Positions 26,400 to 35,957 of a stretch of 64,000 nt of DNA are shown here, in pieces (the stretch's first letter is position 1; every line of letters begins with the position of its first letter). Source of the stretch: Pararheinheimera marina. Lineage in GTDB: Bacteria > Pseudomonadota > Gammaproteobacteria > Enterobacterales > Alteromonadaceae. The position numbers were made by a program, and so were the translations under genes. The stretch spans positions 310,001-374,000 of the forward strand of contig NZ_JBHSGB010000010.1 of assembly GCF_042654345.1 (NCBI RefSeq), read 5' to 3'. The notes under the pieces were generated by a model. That model did no database searches. It was given only the letters and a program-made list of their open reading frames with translations, and was not told where the DNA came from.

Positions 26400-27785
26400 A
26401 TGCCACAACCATCCTCTGATCTGATCATCATGACCACCAAGGACACCAGCGGAAAGCTTTATGTCCGCGAGCAAACGGGTTATTACCAGCGGCTCCGTCG
26501 CTCCCTGAGCTGGCTGCTGATGGCGGCTTTTGTCGGTATTCCCTGGTTGCAGTATCAGGGGCGGCAAGCCTTTCGGATTGATACCGACCGTTTTGCCATT
26601 GAAGTTCTGGGCCGGCTGATCCTGCCGCAGGACTTTGCCATTCTGGCTTTGTTGTTCGCGCTGGCTGCTTTTGTGCTGTTTTACGTCACCAAATTTTATG
26701 GTCGGGTCTGGTGTGGTTATACCTGCCCGCAAACCATCTGGACCCTGATGTTTATCTGGATAGAGCGGCGCATTGAAGGGCCACCGGCCAAAAGCCGGGC
26801 TTTGGATGCCACCTCCTGGCGGAGCGGGCACAAGCTGCTGCTCAGAGCTGCCAAACACGGCAGTTGGGCATTGGTCGCCTTGCTGTCTGCACTGACCTTT
26901 GTCTCGTATTTTGTGCCGGCCAGAAGCCTGTACCCCGACTTCTTTGCGGGCCAGTTATCCGGTGCAGTCTGGTTTTGGCTCAGTCTTTTTAGCTTGTGCA
27001 CTTACCTGAATGCCGGCCTGGTGCGGGAAAAAGTCTGTCAGCACATGTGCCCGTACGCCAGGTTTCAGTCATCGATGTTTGATAAGTTCACCCGCCAGGT
27101 CAGCTACAATGCTGCACGTGGCGAGGCGCGCGGCGCCAGAAAAAAACATGAGGTTGTGAAGGGTTTGGGCGACTGTGTCGACTGCAAACTCTGTGTGCAG
27201 GTATGCCCTGTGGGCATTGATATCCGCAATGGCCTTCAGTACGAATGCATTAATTGTGGCCTTTGTATTGATGCCTGCGACGACACCATGCGGCAGTTTA
27301 ATTACCCGACTCAGTTAATTGCTTATGCCGGAGATAGCGACACAACGGCGGCCAGCGGCCTGCCTTATCATCTGGCCTATGGCAGCGCTATTGCCGCTGT
27401 GCTGGTGGCGATGGCGCTCTGGCTGACACAACTAAGCAGCACTGACATGAGCATTAGCCGGGACCGCCAGCAGCTGTACAGGTTCAGTGCACAAGGGGAC
27501 ATTGAAAACACCTTTGTCCTGCGTTTAAGCAACAAGACCAGTTCGGTGCGCAGTTATCAACTGCAGACAGCAGGTTTGCCTGAGCAGGCTGTTTTATTGC
27601 TCAGTAGTGCGTTGCAGCTGCAGCCGATGGAAGATAAAGAGTTTATTGTTACTATCACCTTGCCTGAGTGTGAAAGCCCGGCGCAGCAAGATTTTCAGCT
27701 GCTGCTGACCGACGGGCAAAGCGCAGAAGTGCTGAAAAAGCACAGCCGCTTTTTTGCTGAAGCCTGCAGTTCGTCGGGTAACTGA
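26400..27785 (+). CDS. ccoG: Cytochrome c oxidase accessory protein CcoG (FixG/RdxA)
   Basis: 461 residues. About five membrane segments and two cysteine clusters: the N-terminal RVWCGYTCPQTIWT and CQHMCPYARFQ motifs, and a ferredoxin-like pair CVDCKLCVQVCPVGIDIRNG and CINCGLCIDAC (about residues 258-300) for two [4Fe-4S] clusters. A C-terminal periplasmic Ig-like tail follows. CcoG helps copper delivery for assembly of cbb3-type oxidase. It usually sits beside ccoNOPQ or ccoHIS; here it is alone between MocR and pstC. An alternative ATG ten codons downstream exists. Confidence 0.93.
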   Translation: MPQPSSDLIIMTTKDTSGKLYVREQTGYYQRLRRSLSWLLMAAFVGIPWLQYQGRQAFRIDTDRFAIEVLGRLILPQDFAILALLFALAAFVLFYVTKFYGRVWCGYTCPQTIWTLMFIWIERRIEGPPAKSRALDATSWRSGHKLLLRAAKHGSWALVALLSALTFVSYFVPARSLYPDFFAGQLSGAVWFWLSLFSLCTYLNAGLVREKVCQHMCPYARFQSSMFDKFTRQVSYNAARGEARGARKKHEVVKGLGDCVDCKLCVQVCPVGIDIRNGLQYECINCGLCIDACDDTMRQFNYPTQLIAYAGDSDTTAASGLPYHLAYGSAIAAVLVAMALWLTQLSSTDMSISRDRQQLYRFSAQGDIENTFVLRLSNKTSSVRSYQLQTAGLPEQAVLLLSSALQLQPMEDKEFIVTITLPECESPAQQDFQLLLTDGQSAEVLKKHSRFFAEACSSSGN

Positions 27786-27786
27786 G

Positions 27787-27832
27787 CGAGGTCCTTGAGG
27801 CGACAACCTTTGGGCTGTCGCCACATTCCTCG
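27787..27832 (+). other. Nested hairpin after ccoG
   Basis: An outer CGAGG / CCTCG pair encloses GGCGACA / TGTCGCC. There is no T-run, so it is not a plain terminator. It may protect the ccoG mRNA 3' end. Confidence 0.35.
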
Positions 27833-27872
27833 AGCGTACCCGGTAAAAAAAGCCCGGCTACCGGTTTGCGGC

Positions 27873-27903
27873 AAAGCCACCTGCGTTCCCAGCTGGCTTT
27901 TTT
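27873..27903 (+). terminator. Terminator downstream of ccoG
   Basis: AAAGCCA-CTG pairs with CAG-TGGCTTT (one C/C mismatch) around CGTTCC, followed by T. It separates ccoG from the pst operon. Confidence 0.65.
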
Positions 27904-27991
27904 ACAACGGACAGATGGGGCCGCTGCGCTGCTTTTGGCGCGGGCGGTTAATATTTCAGTTAGATGTCAGTTGTGTGACAAAAATGCCCCT

Positions 27992-28025
27992 ATGTAATAT
28001 TTCTGACACAAAACTGAACTATAGT
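27992..28025 (+). promoter_or_regulatory. Pho box and -10 of pstCAB-phoU
   Basis: ATGTAAT-ATTT-CTGACAC (27992-28009) matches 11 of 14 half-site positions; TATAGT (28020-28025) follows at exactly 10 bp. The spacing equals that of pstS and phoB, which lifts an otherwise weak match. Confidence 0.6.
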
Positions 28026-28062
28026 TGCGACCATTAAACTAGTCACTGGTGGTATCGCAACT

Positions 28063-30354
28063 ATGCATTCAACCCAAGCTAATCAGGGCCAGACAGAAGT
28101 GGCTTCTGTGCAGTCCCTGTTGCCCAAAGGGGAGAGCCGGGCCCGTTTACGGCGCTGGCGCTCGGCCAAAGATAAAATTTCCAAATACGGTATCAGCTTT
28201 GCCGGCATCAGTGTGGTGCTGGCTTTTGCTACTATATTTGTCTACCTGTTTTCTGAGGTAGGCCCAATGTTCTCTTCTGCTTCGGTGGAGCAAAACAAGG
28301 AATACCAAAGCCCGGTGCAAAAGCCGCTGTTTAGCAGCCTTGAGCGTTACGGCGAAATTGGTTTGTCGGTGACAGAGCAGGCTGAGCTGGTGTTCTACAG
28401 CGCGCAAACCGGTGAAGTGAAGCAGAAAGTCCAGCTGCCTTTGCCAGCTGGTGTCACAGTGACCGCTTTTGGCAAAGCAGACCCAAGAACCGGCACTCTG
28501 GTGTTGGGTTTATCGGACGGTAAAGCCTTTGTGGTGAAGCACGAGTACTTGCTGAGCTACCCGAATGACCAGCGTCAGATCAATCCGAAAGTCAGCTACC
28601 CGCTGGGTGAAGCGCCAGTTCAACTGGATGCGGCTGGCCAGGCCATCACTACAGTCGCGATTCAGGAAAAAGACGAAAACCGCGTGCTGGCGGCCTACAC
28701 TGCTGACGGTCGTTTGTTACTGACCACGCTGGTGGCTGAAACCGCGTTTCTGACCGGTGAGACCACAGTGGTCAACACTGATTACCAGTTACCGGACGCG
28801 CCTGCATCGGCCAGCAAAATGCTGATCGACAGCACCTTCCAAAGTCTGTTTGTTGCCGATGAGGAAGGGCAAATTCACTATTACAGCATTCAGGATCCGG
28901 CTCATGCCCGGCTGGTGCAGACTATCGCTGCGGTGGCCTCAGGCCAGAAAATTACCGCACTGGAGTTTTTAGTTGGCACAGTGTCGATGATTGTCGGCTC
29001 GTCGGATGGCCAGCTGAGCCAGTGGTTTTTGGTGCGTGATGAGCACAACAATTTTGATTTAAAGCATATCCGCAGCTTTGAGCAGCACCCGGCGGCTATT
29101 ACACAAATTGAACCTGAGTATTCGCGTAAAGGCTTTCTGGCCATTGATGCCAAAGGCACTTTAGGTATTCACTATGGCACCTCAGCCCGCACTTTGTTTT
29201 TAGACGCGCTGGATGGTGATGTGCAGGCCAGTCGCATTGCGGTGTCGCCAATCAACACCAGCCTGCTGGTGATGACGCCAAAAGGCCAGACCATCAATTA
29301 CGATTTAGAAAATGCGCATCCGGATGTGTCGTATAAAGCCTTATGGAACGAAGTCTGGTACGAAGGTCGTGACAGTGGCCGCTATATTTGGCAGGCATCG
29401 GCTGGTTCGGACGAATTTGAAGCCAAAATGAGTATGGTTCCACTGGCGCTTGGGACTTTAAAGGCGGCGTTCTTCGCCATGCTGTTTGCCACACCGCTGG
29501 CCATTATGAGCGCGATTTATGTCGCCTACTTTATGACACCGGCCCTGCGTGGCAAGGTCAAGCCGACCATTGAAATTATGGCGGCGCTGCCAACCGTGAT
29601 TTTGGGTTTCCTGGCTGGTTTATGGTTAGCGCCTTTTGTTGAAGAGTATTTAAGCGCGGTGTTCGCCATTTTATTCCTGATGCCAATAGTCATGTTACTG
29701 GTGGCTTACCTGTGGCGCTATATGCCGGAAGTCGTGCGCAACAAGCTGGGCTTAGGCTGGGAAGCCGCCATTCTGGTGCCGGTGATTATGCTGTTTGGTT
29801 ACCTGGCCGTGACCTTAAGCCCGGTGATTGACCATGCCTTCTTTAATGGCAGCCTGCGCCAGTGGTTTACCGACAACGGCATGAACTACGACCAACGTAA
29901 CGCGCTGATTGTGGGTATTGCGATGGGCTTTGCGGTCATTCCAAACATCTTCTCTATTGCTGAAGACGCTATCTTCAACGTGCCACGCCATTTAACTCAG
30001 GGCTCTTTGGCGCTGGGTGCAACGCCTTGGCAAACCATGGTGGGTGTCGTACTGCCAACGGCAAGCCCGGGTGTGTTTGCCGCTGTGATGGTCGGTTTTG
30101 GCCGTGCAGTCGGGGAAACCATGATTGTGCTGATGGCCACAGGTAACAGCCCAGTCGTGAACTTCAATATTTTCGAAGGCATGCGGACTTTGTCGGCCAA
30201 TATTGCCGTGGAATTACCTGAGACTGCAGTGGGCAGCACTCACTTTAGGGTGTTATTCCTGGCCGCCTTAGTGCTGTTTGTCTTTACCTTTGTATTTAAT
30301 ACGCTGGCGGAAGTCATTCGCCAACGTTTACGCCAACGTTTTAGCAATCTGTAA
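28063..30354 (+). CDS. pstC: Phosphate ABC transporter permease PstC, long form with periplasmic beta-propeller-like insert
   Basis: 763 residues, more than twice the usual 300-330. A cytoplasmic tail and one membrane segment (about 43-66) are followed by about 390 residues of periplasmic sequence with repeated short strands such as VLGLSDGKAFVV, VAAYTADGRLLL-like, FVADEEGQIHYYS and VGSSDGQLSQWFL, suggesting a WD-like beta-propeller. The standard permease domain (about 455-760) carries the EAA loop in SLALGATPWQTMVGVVLPTASPG. Long PstC forms are known in pseudomonads and relatives; what the insert does is unknown. pstA begins 12 bp later. Confidence 0.93.
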   Translation: MHSTQANQGQTEVASVQSLLPKGESRARLRRWRSAKDKISKYGISFAGISVVLAFATIFVYLFSEVGPMFSSASVEQNKEYQSPVQKPLFSSLERYGEIGLSVTEQAELVFYSAQTGEVKQKVQLPLPAGVTVTAFGKADPRTGTLVLGLSDGKAFVVKHEYLLSYPNDQRQINPKVSYPLGEAPVQLDAAGQAITTVAIQEKDENRVLAAYTADGRLLLTTLVAETAFLTGETTVVNTDYQLPDAPASASKMLIDSTFQSLFVADEEGQIHYYSIQDPAHARLVQTIAAVASGQKITALEFLVGTVSMIVGSSDGQLSQWFLVRDEHNNFDLKHIRSFEQHPAAITQIEPEYSRKGFLAIDAKGTLGIHYGTSARTLFLDALDGDVQASRIAVSPINTSLLVMTPKGQTINYDLENAHPDVSYKALWNEVWYEGRDSGRYIWQASAGSDEFEAKMSMVPLALGTLKAAFFAMLFATPLAIMSAIYVAYFMTPALRGKVKPTIEIMAALPTVILGFLAGLWLAPFVEEYLSAVFAILFLMPIVMLLVAYLWRYMPEVVRNKLGLGWEAAILVPVIMLFGYLAVTLSPVIDHAFFNGSLRQWFTDNGMNYDQRNALIVGIAMGFAVIPNIFSIAEDAIFNVPRHLTQGSLALGATPWQTMVGVVLPTASPGVFAAVMVGFGRAVGETMIVLMATGNSPVVNFNIFEGMRTLSANIAVELPETAVGSTHFRVLFLAALVLFVFTFVFNTLAEVIRQRLRQRFSNL

Positions 30355-30366
30355 GGGGTCGCATTC

Positions 30367-32028
30367 ATGAGAGCTTGGTTTAGATCAGGAACCCCCTGGA
30401 TCTGGTTAAATGGCGGAGCCATTGCACTTTGTCTGGTGATGGTGATCGGTATTCTCGGACTGATCGCGGTCAGAGGTGGCAGCCATTTCTGGCCTGCCGA
30501 CTTACAGCAGACCGAATGGACACCTGAGCAAGGCGAGAAAAAAACCATTTTAGGTGAGCTGGTGCGTTCTGAGCTGGTGTCTGCCACTATGGTGCGTGAA
30601 GCTGGTGCTAGCGTGCCAGAAGGCCGCGACAGCGTGACCCGTTACCTGGTGAAAGTGGGCAACCGGGACATTTATGGCCGCGACTTTGCCTGGTACATGG
30701 ATTACGAAATCAGTGGCTGGACCATTCCACAAGGCGCTATTGCGCTGGAACGTCGTGAGCGCGGCAACTTCTATGGTTTCCCGCTGCGCCTGACCGAAAA
30801 TGGCCAGCTGGTTGCTGAAGGTTCTGCGTTATGGGCGCAGCTGCAACAACGTATTGAGCGGGCAAATAAGATTTTTGATGAAATGAAATCCATTGAAAAA
30901 AATGAGATTTCGCAGATTAACAACGACATCGAAAAATTACGCCTTAAAGACCGCAAGCTGGTACTGAGTAAGGCCAGTGAAGCGGAACTGGCGGCGTTTC
31001 GCGCCGAAGCCGATGCAGAGCGTGCAGCGTTAAATGCCGACTATGAAGTGATTCAGAAACGCCTGGATGAGCTGCGCACAGAGTCAAACCGGGATCAGCT
31101 GATTGCCCGTACCGGTGATGGCCGCGAAGTGACTATCTCTCTGGCCAATATTGTGCGGGCGCATTTGCCAAACGATATGTCGGTAACTGAAAAACTGCTG
31201 GATTACTTTGTGGCAGTGGGGAATTTCTTGTGGGATGAGCCACGTGAAGCCAATACCGAAGGCGGTATTTTCCCTGCTATTTTCGGTACTGTGACTATGG
31301 TGATCCTGATGTCGATTATCGTCACACCTTTTGGTGTGCTGGCCGCTATTTACCTGCGTGAGTACGCCAAACAAGGGCCACTGCTGAAGATTATCCGTAT
31401 TTCCGTGTATAACTTGGCTGGTGTACCGTCCATTGTGTACGGCGTCTTTGGTCTGGGCTTCTTCGTGTACATTATGGGCGGCAGTATCGACCAGTTGTTC
31501 TATCCGGAAGCCTTGCCATCACCAACCTTTGGTACGCCAGGTTTGTTCTGGGCCTCATTAACCCTGGCGTTGTTAACTCTGCCTGTGGTGATTGTATCGA
31601 CCGAAGAAGGTTTATCCCGTATTCCAAGCACCATCCGGATGGGGAGTCTGGCACTGGGCGCGACCAAGTCCGAAACCTTATGGAAAGTGGTGGTACCGCT
31701 GGCAACACCTGCGATGATGACGGGTCTTATTTTGGCGGTGGCACGTGCTGCTGGCGAAGTGGCGCCGCTGATGCTGGTGGGGGTGGTCAAACTGGCCCCG
31801 ACTTTACCAATAGATACCAATTTCCCCTTTGTGCACCTGGAGCAAAAAATTATGCACCTGGGTTTCCATGTCTTTGATGTGGGTTTCCAGAGCCCGAATG
31901 TGGAAGCGTCCCGGCCTTTGCTGTATGCCACAGCCCTGGTGCTGGTGTTGCTGATTGTGATTTTGAATATGTCGGCCATTTATATGCGTAACCGTCTGCG
32001 TGAAAAATACCGCAGCGATTCAGATTAA
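30367..32028 (+). CDS. pstA: Phosphate ABC transporter permease PstA, long form
   Basis: 553 residues against about 290 normally. Membrane segment at about 17-38, then a periplasmic stretch to about residue 290. Within it, residues about 155-240 are charged and heptad-like (ERANKIFDEMKSIEKNE, RAEADAERAALNADYE), predicting a coiled coil. The permease core follows, with SLALGATKSETLWKVVVPLATPAM as the ATPase-coupling loop and a terminal membrane segment. Both permeases of this transporter carry large periplasmic additions, which may dock together or with PstS. Part of pstC-pstA-pstB-phoU. Confidence 0.93.
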   Translation: MRAWFRSGTPWIWLNGGAIALCLVMVIGILGLIAVRGGSHFWPADLQQTEWTPEQGEKKTILGELVRSELVSATMVREAGASVPEGRDSVTRYLVKVGNRDIYGRDFAWYMDYEISGWTIPQGAIALERRERGNFYGFPLRLTENGQLVAEGSALWAQLQQRIERANKIFDEMKSIEKNEISQINNDIEKLRLKDRKLVLSKASEAELAAFRAEADAERAALNADYEVIQKRLDELRTESNRDQLIARTGDGREVTISLANIVRAHLPNDMSVTEKLLDYFVAVGNFLWDEPREANTEGGIFPAIFGTVTMVILMSIIVTPFGVLAAIYLREYAKQGPLLKIIRISVYNLAGVPSIVYGVFGLGFFVYIMGGSIDQLFYPEALPSPTFGTPGLFWASLTLALLTLPVVIVSTEEGLSRIPSTIRMGSLALGATKSETLWKVVVPLATPAMMTGLILAVARAAGEVAPLMLVGVVKLAPTLPIDTNFPFVHLEQKIMHLGFHVFDVGFQSPNVEASRPLLYATALVLVLLIVILNMSAIYMRNRLREKYRSDSD

Positions 32029-32074
32029 ACTGCGCAGATACGCCGAAAACGACCCGAATTAAACGACTTTTTAG

Positions 32075-32896
32075 ATGGTAAACAACATGACACAAGACAA
32101 TCTGACAGTACCGGTAGAAAAAGAAATCAGTCTGGCGGACGAAAAAATTAAGCTGCAGGTCAACGACCTGAAGCTGTACTACGGTGACTCGCTGGCACTG
32201 AAAAGCATCAATATGCAAATTCCTGAGAAACGGGTCACCGCATTTATCGGCCCGTCAGGTTGTGGTAAATCTACCTTGCTGCGCTGCTTTAACCGGATGA
32301 ATGACCTGGTGGATATCTGCCGCATTGAAGGCCAGATCCTGATGGACAATCAGAACATTTATGACCCGAAGGTGGACGTGGCTGAGTTGCGCCGTCAGGT
32401 GGGCATGGTGTTCCAGAAACCAAACCCGTTCCCGAAAAGCATTTACGAAAACGTGGCCTATGGCCTGCGTCTGCAAGGTGTGAAAGACAAACGTATTCTG
32501 GACGAAGTGGTGGAGAACTCGTTGAAGGGTGCTGCACTGTGGAACGAAGTGAAAGACCGTCTGCATGACAACGCCTTTGGTTTGTCGGGTGGTCAGCAAC
32601 AGCGTCTGGTGATTGCCCGCGCTATTGCGATTGAACCAGAAGTACTGCTGCTGGACGAACCAGCTTCAGCGTTGGACCCGATTTCGACCCTGAAAATTGA
32701 AGAGCTGATTTATGAGCTCAAAGATAAGTACACCATTGTTATTGTTACCCACAATATGCAGCAGGCAGCCCGAGTCTCTGACTATACTGCCTTTATGTAT
32801 ATGGGTGATTTAATTGAGTTTGATGCGACCAATAAGATGTTCACCAACCCATCGCAGCAGCAAACCGAAGATTACATCACAGGTCGTTTTGGTTAA
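32075..32896 (+). CDS. pstB: Phosphate ABC transporter ATPase PstB
   Basis: 273 residues. Walker A GPSGCGKST (59-67), Q-loop VFQKPNPFP, signature LSGGQQQRL, Walker B VLLLDEPASALD and switch His in VTHNMQQ. It drives phosphate import through PstCA and helps signal phosphate status to PhoR through PhoU. No clear ribosome-binding site marks the start: the first ATG (32075) and another four codons later (32087) are both possible. Confidence 0.97.
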   Translation: MVNNMTQDNLTVPVEKEISLADEKIKLQVNDLKLYYGDSLALKSINMQIPEKRVTAFIGPSGCGKSTLLRCFNRMNDLVDICRIEGQILMDNQNIYDPKVDVAELRRQVGMVFQKPNPFPKSIYENVAYGLRLQGVKDKRILDEVVENSLKGAALWNEVKDRLHDNAFGLSGGQQQRLVIARAIAIEPEVLLLDEPASALDPISTLKIEELIYELKDKYTIVIVTHNMQQAARVSDYTAFMYMGDLIEFDATNKMFTNPSQQQTEDYITGRFG

Positions 32897-32924
32897 GGTC
32901 TGAGCCTGTTTAAAGGAGAGCGCG

Positions 32925-33635
32925 ATGGATAAGATGAATTTAACAAAACATATCTCCAGCCAGTTTAATGAGGAGATAGAGCAGGTTCGCAATCACGTCA
33001 TGGCCATGGGCGGTTTGATTGAGCAGCAGCTGGCCGATGCGTTGAATGCGATTGCGAGCAGTGATTCGGATTTAGCCCGTCAGGTGATCACCAATGATTT
33101 GATGGTCAATGACTGGGAACTGAAAATTGACCATGAATGCACCCGCATTATCGCCAAACGCCAGCCGGCGGCCAGCGATTTGCGCCTGATCATGGCCATT
33201 ATCAAAACCATTTCAGATCTGGAACGCATTGGTGATGAAGCTGAGCGTATTGCCAAAGTGGCACTGGAATCTTTTAACAGTGCCCAGCAGGATTTACTGG
33301 TGAATCTGGACAATATGGGCCGTCATGTTGCGCAAATGCTGCACGATGTGCTGGACGCCTTTGCCCGGATGGATGTGGAAGCGGCGTTGGCTGTGCACCG
33401 TGAAGACAAAAAAGTCGACCGCGAGTACGAAGCTATCACCCGTCAGCTGATGACCTATATGATGGAAGACCCACGTTCTATTCCGAAAATTATGAATGTG
33501 TTGTGGTCTGCCCGCTCGATGGAACGTATTGGCGATCGCTGTAAAAACATTGCGGAGTACATCGTGTTTCTGGTCAAAGGCAAAGACGTACGCCATGCCG
33601 ATGATGAAAAGCTAGAACAAGACGCCCGCAGTTAA
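32925..33635 (+). CDS. phoU: Phosphate signalling protein PhoU
   Basis: 236 residues, all helical, with the two three-helix repeats of PhoU and their metal-binding acidic motifs (ISDLERIGDEAERIAK and SARSMERIGDRCKNIAEYIVF). It links the Pst transporter to PhoR and keeps the Pho regulon off when phosphate is plentiful. GGAGAG precedes the ATG. Last gene of the pst operon, closed by a strong terminator. Confidence 0.97.
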   Translation: MDKMNLTKHISSQFNEEIEQVRNHVMAMGGLIEQQLADALNAIASSDSDLARQVITNDLMVNDWELKIDHECTRIIAKRQPAASDLRLIMAIIKTISDLERIGDEAERIAKVALESFNSAQQDLLVNLDNMGRHVAQMLHDVLDAFARMDVEAALAVHREDKKVDREYEAITRQLMTYMMEDPRSIPKIMNVLWSARSMERIGDRCKNIAEYIVFLVKGKDVRHADDEKLEQDARS

Positions 33636-33653
33636 TCTGTCTGGTTTAAAAAG

Positions 33654-33678
33654 ACGCCTTGATTTCAAGGCGTTTTTT
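33654..33678 (+). terminator. Intrinsic terminator of the pst-phoU operon
   Basis: ACGCCTTG / CAAGGCGT with an ATTT loop, followed by six T. Confidence 0.92.
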
Positions 33679-33842
33679 GTTTCTTTGCCGTCAATTTGTC
33701 ATATAAAACATGTATACAAACAGCAAAAGCATTGACTTTAGCTAAATTAAATCAGGCATGCTTTTTGACGTTTTTATTGCGGTTTGATTGCAGTACAATG
33801 CGCGCCGACATTGGTCAACCTAACAACATGAGGCACTTTTTT

Positions 33843-34517
33843 ATGCCAAATCATTTTTTGGCGGTTTTTGCGAAGTCCCCGATAAAACCTATTGAGGAAC
33901 ACATTCGTAAAGTCCATGAAGCCAGTAAATTATTGGTTCCGTTTTTTGATGCAGCTTATGCCAAAGACTGGGACCAGGCGGCTGAAGTACGTAAAGCTAT
34001 TGTTGCTATGGAGAAAGAAGCCGACAAATTAAAACGGGATATTCGTGTGCATTTGCCACGTGGCCTGTTTTTACCAGTCGACAGAACGGATATTCTGGAA
34101 TTGGTGTCCCAGCAGGACAAAATCGCCAACAAGGCAAAAGACATCACAGGCCGTGTATTAGGCCGTGAGCTGGAAATTCCTGCCCCTATTCAGGCTGAGT
34201 TTAAAGCCTACCTGGAACGCTGCTTAGATGCGGTGGCATTGGCAAGTGAAGCCATCAACGAGCTGGACGAGTTACTGGAAACTGGTTTCCGTGGCCGTGA
34301 AGTTGATTTGGTCATCAAGATGGTTGAGCGTATCGATGAAATTGAACACGACACCGACCAACTGCAAATCAGCCTGCGTAAGTTTGTGCGCAAAGCCGAA
34401 GCTCAACTGAACCCTATTGACGTGATGTTCCTGTACCGCACCCTGGAATGGGTCGGTGATCTGGCGGATACGGCACTGAAAGTGGGATCGCGCCTTGAAA
34501 TCATGTTAGCGCGTTAA
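33843..34517 (+). CDS. PhoU-like DUF47 (TIGR00153) protein, Pit accessory
   Basis: 224 residues, helical, distantly related to PhoU: KPIEEHIRKVHEASKLLVPFFDA at the N-terminus and the acidic VKMVERIDEIEHDTDQL-type motif in the middle. DUF47 proteins are regularly encoded just before Pit transporters and are thought to control or assist them. The ATG at 33843 is chosen because it begins the conserved sequence and has GAGG nine bases before; the frame is open for another 49 codons upstream, but those do not look coding. pit begins 20 bp later. Confidence 0.88.
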   Translation: MPNHFLAVFAKSPIKPIEEHIRKVHEASKLLVPFFDAAYAKDWDQAAEVRKAIVAMEKEADKLKRDIRVHLPRGLFLPVDRTDILELVSQQDKIANKAKDITGRVLGRELEIPAPIQAEFKAYLERCLDAVALASEAINELDELLETGFRGREVDLVIKMVERIDEIEHDTDQLQISLRKFVRKAEAQLNPIDVMFLYRTLEWVGDLADTALKVGSRLEIMLAR

Positions 34518-34536
34518 CTCCGGGGAATTTTTAGCG

Positions 34537-35805
34537 ATGGAAATTTTATCTCAGTACGGCTTCATCCTGATGCTGGTGGCCGCGTTTTTTGGTTTTATTA
34601 TGGCTTATGGTGTGGGCGCGAACGACGTTGCCAACGCCATGGGTACTTCTGTGGGCTCCAAAGCACTGACGCTGAAACAAGCGCTGGTGATTGCGGCCAT
34701 CTTCGAAGCTTCGGGAGCCTGGTTAGCTGGTGGCGAAGTGACCTCAACTATCCGTAGTGGCATTGTGGATGCTGAAGCCTTTAAAGCTGTGCCTGAACTG
34801 CTGGTTTACGGCATGATTGGTTCCTTATTGGCCGCCGGTACCTGGCTGCTGGTGGCTACCCACTTCGGCTGGCCTGTGTCGACGACGCACTCTATCGTCG
34901 GCGCCATTATTGGTTTCGCTTCTGTTGGTGTGGGCACTGAATATGTGCACTGGGAAGAAGTCAGCAGCATCGTCGGCAGCTGGGTCGTGACCCCGGTATT
35001 GTCCGGTATTCTGGCGTACCTGATTTTTATGAGCGCACAACGCTTAATCTTCGATACCGATAATCCATTAGCGGCCGCGAAGAAGTACGTGCCTTTTTAT
35101 ATGGTATTTGCGGCCTTTATTATGGCGTTTGTCACCGTCAGCAAAGGCCTGAAACACGTCGGTCTGAAGCTGAGTACCGGCGAAGGCCTGTTGCTGTGCT
35201 TAGGTATTGCGCTGGTGGTTGGTCTGGTTGGCAAACTGGCGATTAGCCGCCTGAAGATTGACCCTGAAGCCGACAAAGAAATGCATTTCAACAACGTGGA
35301 AAGAATCTTCGGTATTCTGATGATTTTCACCGCTTGCTGTATGGCATTTGCCCACGGTTCAAACGATGTAGCCAACGCCATTGGTCCTTTGGCTGCAGTG
35401 GTGGGTATTATCCAATCTGGTGGTCAAATTCTGGATAAAGTGGCACTGGATTGGTGGATCCTGCCTTTAGGTGCCATCGGTATCGTGCTGGGTCTGGCGA
35501 CTTTAGGCGCGAAAGTGATCCGCACCATTGGCGAAAACATTACACACCTGACGCCAAGCCGTGGTTTTGCGGCTGAAATTGCCGCAGCAAGCACTGTGGT
35601 GATCGCTTCTGGTTTAGGCTTACCTATTTCAACCACTCAGACGCTGGTTGGCGCTGTGTTGGGTGTGGGTCTGGCCCGTGGTATTGCTGCGCTGAACCTG
35701 AGCGTGATCCGCAATATTTTCGTGTCCTGGGTGGTCACTTTGCCTGTGGGCGCTGGTCTGGCGATAGTGTTCTTCTACATTATTAAAACGATCGTTGGTG
35801 CATAA
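34537..35805 (+). CDS. pit: Low-affinity inorganic phosphate transporter, Pit family
   Basis: 422 residues, ten or more membrane helices in two inverted halves. Each half carries the signature GANDVANAMGTSVGSKALT (N-half) and GSNDVANAIGPLAAV (C-half). It imports phosphate, usually as a metal-phosphate complex, with a cation gradient. Placed after its DUF47 partner and next to the high-affinity pst operon. I see no convincing Pho box before this pair, so it may be the constitutive route. Confidence 0.95.
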   Translation: MEILSQYGFILMLVAAFFGFIMAYGVGANDVANAMGTSVGSKALTLKQALVIAAIFEASGAWLAGGEVTSTIRSGIVDAEAFKAVPELLVYGMIGSLLAAGTWLLVATHFGWPVSTTHSIVGAIIGFASVGVGTEYVHWEEVSSIVGSWVVTPVLSGILAYLIFMSAQRLIFDTDNPLAAAKKYVPFYMVFAAFIMAFVTVSKGLKHVGLKLSTGEGLLLCLGIALVVGLVGKLAISRLKIDPEADKEMHFNNVERIFGILMIFTACCMAFAHGSNDVANAIGPLAAVVGIIQSGGQILDKVALDWWILPLGAIGIVLGLATLGAKVIRTIGENITHLTPSRGFAAEIAAASTVVIASGLGLPISTTQTLVGAVLGVGLARGIAALNLSVIRNIFVSWVVTLPVGAGLAIVFFYIIKTIVGA

Positions 35806-35820
35806 GCGCACTGATTGAAA

Positions 35821-35848
35821 AAGCCCGGCATTGTCCGGGCTTTTTTTT
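35821..35848 (+). terminator. Intrinsic terminator of pit
   Basis: AAGCCCGG pairs with CCGGGCTT around CATTGT, followed by a run of T. Confidence 0.92.
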
Positions 35849-35957
35849 GGCTGTCACAGTAGCAGGTAACCGCAGCCGATGGCAGCGACAGAGCGCTGGC
35901 AATTTAGTTTGTATTCGATTAAATTGCAGAAAAGCCAGTTTCTGATTGGAATTAAAG

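Noticed and set aside
33679..33842. Possible Pho box before the DUF47-pit pair (TTGTCAT near 33694)
   Set aside because: Only one half-site fits; the 11-bp partner positions do not match and there is no -10 at the right distance.
33696..33842. N-terminal extension of the DUF47 protein
   Set aside because: The extra 49 codons do not resemble the family, and the ATG at 33843 has its own ribosome-binding site.
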